DNA of 64,000 nt, taken from Symbiodinium natans. Its lineage: Eukaryota > Sar > Dinophyceae > Suessiales > Symbiodiniaceae. Below are positions 1-8,744 of the stretch, piece by piece. Position 1 is the first letter of the stretch. Every line of letters starts with the position of its first letter. The translations under genes and the position numbers were made by a program. The notes below the pieces were generated by a model, which was not told the origin of the DNA, made no database searches, and saw only the letters and a list, made by a program, of their open reading frames with translations. The DNA is taken from contig CAJNDS010001101.1 in the NCBI GenBank assembly GCA_905221605.1, positions 229,501 through 293,500 on the forward strand, read 5' to 3'.

Positions 1-192
1 GCTAGAAAGGATCTTGGGTTAGGTTTGAGTAGGCTTGAAGGTTCTAAGGTTCAGGATTTGGGGTAACAATTCCTCGGCCTCCACATTCCCGGGCCCCAAC
101 TTACCTTCAGAACCGCGCTTGCTGTCCCAGCTCAGAATCCATGCAACTCTGCAAGGTCATAAGCTCCCAAAGAACATCGAAAGTGACGATTT

Positions 193-308
193 CAGGGTTT
201 AGGGTTCTAGGGTTTAAGGTTTAGGGTTTAGGGTTTAGGGTTTAGGATTTAGGGTTTAGGGTTTAGGGTTTAGGGTTAGGGTTTGGGGTTTAGGGTTTAG
301 GGCTTAGG
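193..308 (+). repeat. TTTAGGG telomere-type block
   Basis: About 15 copies of TTTAGGG or one-base variants, with the G-rich strand on top. The heptamer is the telomere unit of plants and many alveolates. Unique sequence on both sides makes this an interstitial block, not a chromosome end. Confidence 0.9.
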
Positions 309-430
309 GGCATACTAGGTAGGGGCATCCGAGGTGCTTTGCGGTGATCGTGCGAGGCATGATCCAGGGTCTCTCCTTTCGGATTCCCACCTGCGCAACA
401 GACTTGGCTCAGTGGAGACCCCGAAGCCAC

Positions 431-519
431 TAAACCCTAAACCCTAAACCCTAAACCCTAAACCCTAAACCCTGAACCCTGAACCCTGAACCTTGAACCC
501 TGAACCCTGAACCCTGAAC
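431..519 (-). repeat. CCCTAAA telomere-type block, degrading to CCCTGAA
   Basis: Five perfect CCCTAAA units are followed by CCCTGAA variants. The orientation is opposite to the block at 193-308, so the two blocks face each other across about 120 bp of unique DNA. Confidence 0.9.
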
Positions 520-1747
520 CCCACAGAAGAACCCAGAACATTTTGGGGCATCTTGCTTCTGAAATGGGCGTTGTTCTATATCAAGGGTCCACTAGTAAGA
601 GGAAGCTCGAAGGGTTTAGGTCTTCGGTGTGGGGTTGAAAGCCTGAACATCGTAAACCCTAAACCCTACACCCTAAACCCTAAACCCGTAGTCCGTGGAA
701 CATTTAGGGTTCTTAGGCGCAGTGGGCCTCCAGACCTCCATTCACGGGGAGTTACCCCTAGGATTCTGGAAAATGTTGCCGAGGTTTAGAGTCTAGGGTT
801 TAGGGTTTAGGACGGCAGAAACCCTCCTGACTTTGCAGCTTTTTGTTTCTTTTTTTTGGGGGGGGGGGCCTCAACTGGAGCCTCCAAGGTTCCTTCTGAG
901 CCTCCGAAAGCTAGCCGAGGGCCTCCAAGGGCCTTCACCAGGTCTCGAACGCCGCCAAGCCTTCCAAAGGCCTGAAACCTACTTAGAAGCTCTGTCGACT
1001 TCGTGAGTCAACTTGGTCTCCCTTAGAAACCCCTCCTATAATCCCCATAGCCCACCTTACTAACCCTACTTACTAAGTCAAAAAGGGACTTCCAAGCAGT
1101 TGTCCAGCCTCCACGGGGGGCTAAATGGGCAACCTTTTGGATTATATCTTGGTAGCCCAGTAACCATGTAGGGTGTTTCCTTTCTTGGGTTGGTTTCTTG
1201 TAACGGGAACCTTGAACCAAAAAAAGGAAAATGGTACCTCTGGGCGACGATGGTATAGGGATCATAACACCCCAAAGGCTTCCAAGCCTGAGTCAGTCGA
1301 CTGAGAAAACTGGGTTGGTTGTAGGTGGTAGCGAAGTAAGTAAGAACAAATTTCTAATCTAGGGGTGATACCAATTGAACAGCGATGCAAAGGGGCCTTG
1401 CCAATCGCCGGATGAGGCCAATCCCAAACCCTGAGCCGCTTCAACCCTTTCAGGGCCTGGGGCCCGTCTGGGAGGGTTTGCCTTTCAGAACTTCAATGCA
1501 AGAAGCTCCGAAACGCACAGGGTTTAGGACTTAGGGTTTAGGGCTTAGGGTTTATAATAGGGTTTAGGGTTTAGGGTTTAGGGTTTACAGTGGAGGGAAA
1601 CTCTGGATCCTCCACACCCGAACGCCTCAAACAGAAAAGCTTCCATCGTCTCCAGGCCGCGCAAGCCAGGGTGCTTCCAGGAGCCATGAATCTTGCCTTC
1701 AGGCGCTTCCCCTAAATAACCCCTATATATGATTCAGCCCCGGCGGG

Positions 1748-1748
<1 letters not shown>
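520..1748. other. Non-coding stretch with short telomere-type blocks
   Basis: Short telomere-type blocks lie at 653-690 (C-rich strand on top), 793-811 and 1518-1588 (G-rich strand on top). A T10 run followed by a G run sits near 850-868. No protein-like reading frame or RNA gene is recognised. Confidence 0.6.
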
Positions 1749-1780
<32 letters not shown>

Positions 1781-2317
1781 ACCCCCCCCCCCCCCTGTGG
1801 TGTGGTTGGGGGTTGGTTTTAGGGGGTTTAGGGTTTAGGGTTTAGGGTTTAGGGTTTAGGGTTTAGGGTTTTAGGGTTTTAGGGTTTTAGGGTTTAGGGT
1901 TTAGGGTTTAGGGTTTAGGGTTTAGGGTTTAGGGTTTAGGGTTTAGGGTTTAGGGTTTTCCCCGCGGATGGGGTACTAAGATGATCCCCCCCCCCTGTGG
2001 TGTGGTTGGGGGTTGGTTTTAGGGTTAGGGTTTAGGGTTCAGGGTTTTAGGGTTTAGGGTTTAAGGTTTAAGACTTAAGGTTTTTAGGGTTTAGGTTTTA
2101 GGGTTTAGGGTTTAGGGTTAGGGTTTAGGGTTTAGGGTTTAGGGTTTAGGGTTTAGGGTTTAGGGTTTAGGGTTTAGGGTTTTAGGGTTTAGGGTTTAGG
2201 GTTTAGGGTTTTAGGGTTTAGGGGTTTAGGGGTTTAGGGTTTAGGGTTTAGGGTTTAGGTAGAGTAGACTTGGGGGGGGGGGGGGATACCATGGGGGGGG
2301 GGGGGGGGGGGGGGGGG
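1749..2317 (+). repeat. Duplicated TTTAGGG array between opposed poly-C and poly-G tracts
   Basis: Two TTTAGGG arrays (about 1815-1960 and 2016-2262) are each preceded by the same text, CTGTGGTGTGGTTGGGGG, exactly 200 bp apart (1795 and 1995). The whole is bracketed by poly-C around AATGGTACC on the left and poly-G around GATACCAT on the right, roughly inverted copies of each other. A segmental duplication of a telomere block with its flank explains this best. Confidence 0.75.
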
Positions 2318-2335
2318 CCCAGGACGCTCGCTGAA

Positions 2336-2364
2336 CCATATATATATATACACATATATATGTA
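2336..2364. repeat. TA/CATA simple repeat
   Basis: A short AT-rich tract, TATATATATA then CACATATATATGTATA, lies just after the poly-G tract. Confidence 0.6.
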
Positions 2365-2496
2365 TAGCTTATATAGTCCCTATACACCTAAGTAGCCCCT
2401 AAACAACCCCCCCCCCAAGGTCCCTTGTAAGGGTCCCTCCTTCCGTCCCTTGATTCAGCTACTCTATAGGAGCCCCTTTTCGGCCAAGTATATACT

Positions 2497-2593
2497 ATGT
2501 GGGGGCTTCCGAAAAATAGGGCACCCTTTATTGGGGGGTCCTATAATAAGGATTATAGTGGGGGTATATTGGGGGGTCCCCTAATTTCGGAAA
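2497..2593. mobile_element. MITE-like palindrome, family E (copy 1)
   Basis: The left arm reads GGGGGCTTCCGAAAAATAGG and the right arm CCTAATTTCGGAAACCC, around a CCTATAATAAGG centre. The same pattern recurs at 13335, 27460, 54257, 55396 and 62306. The right arm runs straight into CCCTAAA repeats at 2588. A partial family F arm (CCAAGTATATACTATG) abuts the left side. Confidence 0.6.
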
Positions 2594-3010
2594 CCCTAAA
2601 CCCTACACCCTAACCCTAAACCCTAAACCCTAAACCCTAAACCCCATGTAGGTGCATTGATCCTTAGGGTTGCCTTGGCCGGTGTCATGGCGCAATATAA
2701 GGCTGGGGCTTCTAAAGCCAAAGCCTTAAACCAAGAACCAAAATCCTCCTAAACCCTAACCCCTAAACCCTAAACCCTAAACCCTAAACCCTAAACCCAC
2801 AGGACAGTTCTCAATTTATGTGCCAAAAGGTGAAATGTGAACTCTATGGTCATCCCAACAGCCCCCATGTTGCCCTCGTTTCAAAGCTGTTTCGCGAGGG
2901 CGCAACATATAGGTCGATGATATTACACAACCCGCGCTCGTATTCGATGTACAGGCAAATCACAAGCCCCTAAACCCCAAACACTAAACCCTAAACCCTA
3001 AACCCTTTTT
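2588..3010 (-). repeat. Three CCCTAAA blocks with short spacers
   Basis: C-rich-strand blocks lie at 2588-2645, 2750-2798 and 2968-3006. Between them is unique sequence with no recognisable gene. Confidence 0.85.
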
Positions 3011-3231
3011 CACTCCTTTTGCTGAACCAATGTTTCGGGATCGGGGCGGAGGGTTTCAAGACAGCATCATTTCTGCACCATACTTGGGGTACCTTTTTGA
3101 AAATAATGGTTGTTGTTCCTTATTGGCTTTAAGTACTCAAAAAAAACTAACATGATTCTCAACAATGACCCAGATTTTGTGTTCTTCGGGGCTTTTAAGG
3201 TTGTGGGTGCCTGTCATGTTCAATGTTGGAC

Positions 3232-3320
3232 TTAGGGTTTTGGGCTTAGGGCTTAGGGTTTAGGGTTTAGGGCTTAGGGTTTAGGGTTTAGGGCTTAGGG
3301 TTTAGGGTTCAGGGTTTAGG
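3232..3320 (+). repeat. TTTAGGG/CTTAGGG block
   Basis: TTTAGGG units are interspersed with CTTAGGG variants. Followed by a G-rich stretch (GGGTCGGGGGGGGCGGG). Confidence 0.85.
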
Positions 3321-3356
3321 CGGGTCGGGGGGGGCGGGTGCAACGATTCAGGGGTT

Positions 3357-3468
3357 TACAATAAACTCCAGAAAGCTGCAACATCCTTATCCCCAAAAAG
3401 GTACACTAAAGGGAATCCCAGCTCGAATCATCCTAACACCATGTTCCAACTTTCTGGAGCTTACTGTA
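3357..3468. mobile_element. Single palindromic element
   Basis: Arms of about 20 bases (ACAATAAACTCCAGAAAG on the left, CTTTCTGGAGCTTACTGT on the right) are inverted copies around about 65 bp. MITE-like in size; no second copy noticed in this window. Confidence 0.5.
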
Positions 3469-3521
3469 GGGGTTTGGGGGTTCACGGGTCTAGCGTTGGT
3501 TTCTCTGCTGGCTAAGCCCAG

Positions 3522-3786
3522 CACCCTAAACCCTAAGCCCTGAACCCTAAACCCTAAGCCCTAAACCCGAAGCCCTAAGCCCTAAACCCTAAACCCTAAA
3601 CCCAGCCCACGCCTTCGGCGTCTCGCAGGGTCAGCGTGAAGGAGCCAGAGAAGCTTCCACGCAGGTTGGTCAAGATCGCACAGCGGTACGCCTGGCTTTC
3701 CAGGGTTTAGGTTTTAGGGTTTGGGGTTTAGGGCCCTAAACCCAGAACCCGAAACTTAGGGCCCTAAACCCTGAACCCGAAACCCT
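3522..3786. repeat. Mixed telomere-type blocks ending at the gene cluster
   Basis: CCCTAAA and CCCTAAGC-type units lie at 3522-3602, then unique DNA, then a mixed block at 3701-3786. In the last part a 28-base unit beginning TAGGGCCCTAAACCC is repeated in tandem (3730 and 3758). The block ends exactly where the 203-bp direct repeat begins. Confidence 0.8.
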
Positions 3787-3787
3787 A

Positions 3788-3990
3788 TGCGGAGCTGCAG
3801 TTGGTATTGTAGAAAGGAGTTAGTGTTGGGGGTTGGAAGGGTCAATGAACCCGGAAATCCTTCTTGGCTCAAGATGGCCAAGAGCCGTCAGCTTTTGTTG
3901 AAAAAGTACGTACGCCTGGGGTTGGGTTTAACGGGTTGGAGTAGTCCCGTCCCTTCTCCCTTATCCTGTCCCCGTAGGGGTGGGTGTTCT
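3788..3990 (+). repeat. Left 203-bp direct repeat (candidate 5' LTR)
   Basis: Matches 12192-12394 at all but one base (GAGTTAGTG here, GAGTTTGTG there). It starts TGCGGAGCTGCAG, directly after telomere-type repeats, and ends GGTGTTCT. It contains the first plausible start codon of the gene chain at 3874. Near-identity implies recent duplication or insertion. Confidence 0.85.
3860..3873 (+). promoter_or_regulatory. Possible relic of a dinoflagellate spliced leader
   Basis: The text CTTCTTGGCTCAAG directly precedes ATG. Compared with the 3' half of the conserved dinoflagellate trans-spliced leader, about 12 of 14 positions agree, including the last ten, TTGGCTCAAG. Relic leaders mark genes reinserted from mRNA in dinoflagellates. 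The leader's 5' part does not match, so chance similarity remains possible. Confidence 0.35.
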
Positions 3991-5265
3991 CCCAAGCGAT
4001 GGCTCCAACCTTCCTCGGATGGTGGACAGAATGGTGGAGCTGGAAATGGTGCAGCTGAGTCTCTGGGTGAAAGGGCGGTGCTGGAAGAGGTGATGCCTGG
4101 CGCTGAAGAACATCTGGAAGAAGCCTTGGTTGCAGAAGACCCCAATGTGGGTATGAATCCCAATGTGGATATGGTTAGCAATGCTGAAGCGGAAGGACGT
4201 GCTGTCTCTGTATCGCCAAAGCCTGGTGAAAAAAGGAACTGGGACGCGACTGGTGGTATAGATCGTGAAATGGAGGTGACTGTTTTACGCGTGTTGCAAA
4301 AACATGGGTATCAGCCGTCGACTTCGACTTCGGGCCGTATGGTAGACCAAGGGTCTCAGACCGATCTGATTGGAGAAGTGCTGCAAGCGGCCAGGAGGCC
4401 TCTGAACAAGATTAAAGGGGATCCCTCTTCGAGTTCCCAAGGTGGTGGAAGCGGTTACGAACAGAAGGGTGCGGACAGCTTTGAAGCTGCACCAGCTGCT
4501 GAATACGCCATGGGGGAGGAGGAGATCTTACAGATGGAGGCTGAAAGGTTGCGCCAGTTGTCAGAAGAAGAGGATGAGATGCGTCAAGTCTCTGAAAGGG
4601 ATGGTTTTCGGAAAGATGAGCATCTGATCAAAGCGTGCGATGGGACAACGTGGGAATGGCACCTCCATGAAGATGGGAGACAATATTACTACTGCCTGGA
4701 TACGCAGGAAAGCAAGTGGACGTTGCCGGTTGTAGGTGAGAAGATGAAGAGTGACGAGGTGGTTGGGTCTCCTTCGGGCAATGAGCTGGAAAGGGAGGCT
4801 GCACTGGGTTCTTCATCCTCTACTCCGACGCCTGAGTCTACGAGGGCATTCCAGGGTAGTGTAAATAGTGTAGGTGAAAAAGATTTTTCCTCTACTATCA
4901 GGGATAGCGGTCTTAGGGCTGGTGAGGACGCCCCGACCTCGGGTTCTCCTGATGAGGAGGGGATTCCTGGAAACCGAGCAGACATCGCTGGAGCTCAACA
5001 TCTGGATCGGGAAGAAATGGAAGCGCTTTCTGAGGGTGTGGCAGCGGTGGAATCGGTGGGTCCAGAAGAAAAAATGCCCAATGTGGAGATCGGAACTGTG
5101 TCGGCTGCAGAAGAGAGAGTGGTGGATGTGGTACCTGTCGTTCAGGAAGGTGGTCCTGGAGATTTGGAAGACGGAGGGAAAAAGTTGTGTGTTACGACTG
5201 AGGAGGTCTCTTCGTTTGGTGCCAAGAATCCTGCCGTTCAAAGGAAAAAGAGGCTTCTGGAATAG
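3874..5265 (+). CDS. Acidic WW-domain protein, first frame of the chain
   Basis: Unrecognised protein of 463 residues from the ATG at 3874; the frame is also open from an ATG at 3787, which would add 29 residues, all but the first codon's leading base lying in the direct repeat. I prefer 3874 because it follows the possible leader relic and begins with a basic stretch, MAKSRQLLLKK. Counting from 3787, residues 289-314 form a WW domain: W289 or W291, a YYY core at 300-302, W311 and P314 (genome 4651-4728). WW domains bind proline-rich peptides and are common in RNA-processing factors. Most of the rest is acidic and low in complexity. The frame stops at TAG 5263-5265, but the -1 frame is open from 5202 and continues the same acidic style, so the stop may be bypassed by frameshift or reflect an indel in GGAAAAAGAGG at 5243-5253. 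Confidence 0.65.
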   Translation: MAKSRQLLLKKYVRLGLGLTGWSSPVPSPLSCPRRGGCSPKRWLQPSSDGGQNGGAGNGAAESLGERAVLEEVMPGAEEHLEEALVAEDPNVGMNPNVDMVSNAEAEGRAVSVSPKPGEKRNWDATGGIDREMEVTVLRVLQKHGYQPSTSTSGRMVDQGSQTDLIGEVLQAARRPLNKIKGDPSSSSQGGGSGYEQKGADSFEAAPAAEYAMGEEEILQMEAERLRQLSEEEDEMRQVSERDGFRKDEHLIKACDGTTWEWHLHEDGRQYYYCLDTQESKWTLPVVGEKMKSDEVVGSPSGNELEREAALGSSSSTPTPESTRAFQGSVNSVGEKDFSSTIRDSGLRAGEDAPTSGSPDEEGIPGNRADIAGAQHLDREEMEALSEGVAAVESVGPEEKMPNVEIGTVSAAEERVVDVVPVVQEGGPGDLEDGGKKLCVTTEEVSSFGAKNPAVQRKKRLLE

Positions 5266-5366
5266 CTGCAGACACGGAAGATCTGAAAGATGAGGCCTGG
5301 AGCGCCAATGATGCGCGGGTCAATGCGCCAGATAGTACCTGGAGTGCGAAAGAAGCACGGGTTGAG

Positions 5367-8300
5367 GTGCATATGGTGTCACGTTCCACGGGCGACTGCA
5401 ACAATGGGGCGCAGGTCTCCGCAGCAGCTGATGATGGAGGTTCACAGGTGGACGCACTGGTGCAACCTGAAGTTAGCTGCGAGGAACGAAATAGCAAGGG
5501 CTACACCGGAGCCGATGAGGCAGCTGTGGTCAATGATGGTGGCAATTCTCCTTTGGAAACCATGGAACCAAAGGAGCCTGCGGTGGAAGAAAATGTACCT
5601 GCCGTGGATGATCAATTCAATAGCCCTGCAGTGGAAGAAAATTTGCCTGCTGCAGAAGGTGAGACAAAAGACTCCAATGATGGGTCCACTCCCATGAAGG
5701 GAGAAGTGTTGCCGTCTGGAAGTTCGCCGGAAGTCGACACCGAGCGAACTGCAGCAGATGAGGCAAGGCCATTGGCTGGAAAAAAGGAAGGTCCTGAGCC
5801 CCTGGAGCACAAGATGGATGATCTTGTGGGACTCGTGCAGGAGCCGGACGAGCAGTGTGACCCAAAGGTGAAGACAAAGGATGCGCCAGGAGCCGATGAT
5901 ACAGAGATGGTTTCTGAAGAGCATGCAAAGAAAGTGCCCCGAGCGGGAGCCTTGGAATCACCTGGGGAACATTGCTACCAAGAGGGAGATGAGATCATGG
6001 GTCTAGTGCGCTGCATCAATGGGTATGGAGCCTTTTTGGACCATGGTGATGTGAATGTATTGATTCCTGCAGAAGGGAACAGCGCACATCAGTTCAAATT
6101 TGGTGATACTGTCAATGGAACAGTGAAGCGAGTGGAAGATGATGGTACCATAATCTTGGACACCTTTCTGGTTTTGGAAGAGGACGAGGAGGACTCTTCT
6201 TCGACGCTGCGTAAATGGAAACCCAGCGGCTGGAGTACGTGGTGGACAGATTCATGGTATGCTGGTCAATGGTACCAAGATTCCGGCAGTCAATGGGACT
6301 GGAAACGGGAGGAAGAGCAATCCGATGGAAGGGTTGCTGATCAAGAGTTATCCTCAGAAGAACAAGAGGAAAGGCAACTTTATGGAGAAAAGATCTATAA
6401 AGCTCTTCTTGAGGATGGAAACGCTGATAAGGCCTATGTTGGCAAAATCACTGGGATGTTGTTGGGTCGCCCAATGGAAGAGCTACAGGAGTGTGTTGCA
6501 GATCATGCATTCCTCAATGCGGAAGCTCGGCGCGCGTGTGGCATCTTGCAAAGTGATGGTTGGAAGCCTGATGGTACAGAAAGCACAGGCTTGGGAAAGC
6601 TAACCACTTTTTCCCGAAAACAGTACCACAACGCGCTTTTCGAACTGGCATGCAGAAAAAGGAGATTTACTCGACCAGTTGTGGGTGAAGCGGTGGCAAC
6701 GGTGCTGAGTCAAGGGGAAGATGAACTTTGGAACGCGCTTTGGTTGGACACCAAGCGATTTTTGCAGGAGCTTGATGGTGCAGTGGAATCCATGAGCAAA
6801 AGGGAGAACAAGCCAATGGAAGCCTACATGGATCCTGACCAGTATAAAAAGGCTTACATGACTCCACAGACTGTGTCACCTGGATACAGCAAGCTGTGCA
6901 AGTTCTTCAATAAGGGAAGGTGTCGCAATGGTGATGGGTGTCCCTATGAGCATCGTCGTTATGGTGAAGGTTGGCCAGAAGGAGGATCAACTGAGCCAAA
7001 GAACAGCCAAGAAGCTGGAGATGAGGATGGGAACATCGGTGACCCTCCCACAGAGGAAGGTACAGTGGATGAGGCACAGCAGGAGCGGGAGGATTTAGCC
7101 TTCCGGGCCAAGTACAATTTTGGCAAAGGTGCATCAAAGGGTGAACCTACGTCGGGTGAGCCAAAAGGTCGTCTGTGTCTGTATTACAATCAAGGTGGTT
7201 GTAAATATGGGACTACATGCAGGTATCTTCACAACGATGACATAGCATTGGAAGGGACTTGGGAGCCCGGCAAATCTTGGGACAATGCTTCCAGGAAGGC
7301 ACTAAGGGACGCGGGGTTCCATCATTGCTGCTTCGACTACTACCTCAAAGGGAGATGTCGCGTGCGATTTGGCTGCAAGTACTCTCACGAAGAAATGTCT
7401 GAAGACCGGCTGGCCCAATTGAAGCATCTGGTGAATGTGGCGAACCATGTGTCATTTCAAAGGGGAAGAGGGTTGGAGATTCCCGACAGGAACGCCTTTC
7501 AACCACCGGTAAGTGGGGGAGCAGAATCTTCGTCCTCCTCGGCACCAAAAGCGCTGCAAATGACCAATGTGTCGCAAAAAGAAGGTGAAAAGGGTATTCT
7601 GGATGAAGCAGAAGCTGATGAACAAAAGAATTCGGTGGCTGAATCCACTGGTACTCGGCTTCAAAATCCAGAGGAGCCAATTGAAAATTGGATGGCTCGC
7701 AACGAACACCTTTGGGTGTATACCCCTCATGTAAGTGAGGTGATGATTACACTTGGTGTGACCAACGTGTCGGACTTGCAAGAGTTCATCTTTGTGGAAG
7801 ATTTGGTTGACAAAGGGATCAACAAAGTGACCGCATACAAAATTCTGCAATTGGTGGGTGGTGTCCGATATCGTCCGGAGGGACCGGAAAAAGCAGTTCC
7901 TTCCGATGCATCTGTACGGGTACAACAATCTTCTGGGAGCAAGGGAACTGGAAGAGAGGCGGTGCGAACCCTCACTCAGGTGCGTGAAGCTGAAGGCTCC
8001 GGTGCAAAAACCATGCCGAGAGGCTCCTATCGGGAGCTTTTTGATAAGGTCAGGTACCGTGATGCTTGGACGCTTGCGCAGAGGTCTCCGCTGTGCGTAC
8101 AGAAGCTGCAGTTGGTGGGAGTTGGAATGCCGCCCGTGAACCCGCCAACAAAAAAGTATCGGTCAAGATCGAACCCTGTGAGAAGGGGAAGGCCCTTGCT
8201 GGATAAAAAACAGGTGCGACAGGTGCCACGCTCTCGTTCACAACGACGAGTGCAACCGGCGGAAGTGGTGGAAAAGCCAAAGCCACTGGAACTGAAGCCT

Positions 8301-8744
8301 CGTGGTGGGTTGTCGTATCGGTTCAGCAGAGCGTGGGCAGATGTGGTGGATGATGATGAACAGGCGGAGGCTTTGGTCTCTTATGCCGCTTCCTCAAGCG
8401 ATTCAAGCGAGGAGGAGACCAATGCCGCGCAACGCATGAGGGAAATCTTTTTGCAAGAAAGGGATTCACAGAGAACTGCGATTCGTGGCAATGTTCCGCT
8501 GGGTGGTTCTTCAGGCCCCAATGACGGGCAGAAAAAATCGGTTCACCTTGGCGAAGGGCGCGACAAAGCGTCGCGGGGGGAGACCCGCCAAGAAGTGACT
8601 TCACAAGTTTTTTCGCTACCACAACCTTCTCGTCGAACTGAACCGTCTCAAAAAAGAGCAAGGGATGGCTCAGTTATGGTTGGTTCGCTGGCGGCGGGCT
8701 CCACGGATGAGGTTTACCTGGGCAAGGTGTTGCTGGACAGGTGA
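5367..8744 (+). CDS. S1 and triple CCCH zinc-finger protein, second frame
   Basis: A 1,125-residue frame counted from the GTG at 5367; the first ATG is 5373, and the frame is open back to 5202, overlapping the preceding frame in -1. Upstream residues repeat a motif (WSANDARV, then WSAKEARV), so coding probably extends before 5367. Domains: acidic N-terminus (about 1-200); S1-type RNA-binding fold at about 205-268 (GYGAFLDHGDVNVLIP, genome about 5979-6170); CCCH fingers at C511-C519-C525-H529 (CX7CX5CX3H), C604-C612-C618-H622, and C655-C664-C670-H674 (CX8CX5CX3H); a helical, possibly SAM-like segment at about 774-830; an Arg/Ser/Lys-rich tail near 930-960. The set points to RNA binding. No nuclease, polymerase or protease motif seen. 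It ends TGA 8742-8744 inside a 27-bp DNA repeat, where the -1 frame takes over. Confidence 0.7.
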   Translation: MHMVSRSTGDCNNGAQVSAAADDGGSQVDALVQPEVSCEERNSKGYTGADEAAVVNDGGNSPLETMEPKEPAVEENVPAVDDQFNSPAVEENLPAAEGETKDSNDGSTPMKGEVLPSGSSPEVDTERTAADEARPLAGKKEGPEPLEHKMDDLVGLVQEPDEQCDPKVKTKDAPGADDTEMVSEEHAKKVPRAGALESPGEHCYQEGDEIMGLVRCINGYGAFLDHGDVNVLIPAEGNSAHQFKFGDTVNGTVKRVEDDGTIILDTFLVLEEDEEDSSSTLRKWKPSGWSTWWTDSWYAGQWYQDSGSQWDWKREEEQSDGRVADQELSSEEQEERQLYGEKIYKALLEDGNADKAYVGKITGMLLGRPMEELQECVADHAFLNAEARRACGILQSDGWKPDGTESTGLGKLTTFSRKQYHNALFELACRKRRFTRPVVGEAVATVLSQGEDELWNALWLDTKRFLQELDGAVESMSKRENKPMEAYMDPDQYKKAYMTPQTVSPGYSKLCKFFNKGRCRNGDGCPYEHRRYGEGWPEGGSTEPKNSQEAGDEDGNIGDPPTEEGTVDEAQQEREDLAFRAKYNFGKGASKGEPTSGEPKGRLCLYYNQGGCKYGTTCRYLHNDDIALEGTWEPGKSWDNASRKALRDAGFHHCCFDYYLKGRCRVRFGCKYSHEEMSEDRLAQLKHLVNVANHVSFQRGRGLEIPDRNAFQPPVSGGAESSSSSAPKALQMTNVSQKEGEKGILDEAEADEQKNSVAESTGTRLQNPEEPIENWMARNEHLWVYTPHVSEVMITLGVTNVSDLQEFIFVEDLVDKGINKVTAYKILQLVGGVRYRPEGPEKAVPSDASVRVQQSSGSKGTGREAVRTLTQVREAEGSGAKTMPRGSYRELFDKVRYRDAWTLAQRSPLCVQKLQLVGVGMPPVNPPTKKYRSRSNPVRRGRPLLDKKQVRQVPRSRSQRRVQPAEVVEKPKPLELKPRGGLSYRFSRAWADVVDDDEQAEALVSYAASSSDSSEEETNAAQRMREIFLQERDSQRTAIRGNVPLGGSSGPNDGQKKSVHLGEGRDKASRGETRQEVTSQVFSLPQPSRRTEPSQKRARDGSVMVGSLAAGSTDEVYLGKVLLDR

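Noticed and set aside
553-789. Open frame with a NPKPYTLNPKP peptide
   Set aside because: The peptide is simply the translation of CCCTAAA repeats; many such frames occur (also GLGFRV from TTTAGGG). No other protein character.
1-3786. True chromosome end (telomere) on the left
   Set aside because: Blocks are short, alternate in orientation, are separated by unique DNA, and are no denser here than elsewhere in the window.
4000-4016. Primer-binding site TGGCTCCAACC after the left repeat
   Set aside because: It starts nine bases after the repeat and matches no initiator tRNA end that I can recall with confidence.
3888-5497. Minus-strand and alternate-frame open stretches inside the gene chain
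   Set aside because: They overlap the WW/S1/CCCH frames, which carry the recognisable domains; the shadows show no domain of their own.
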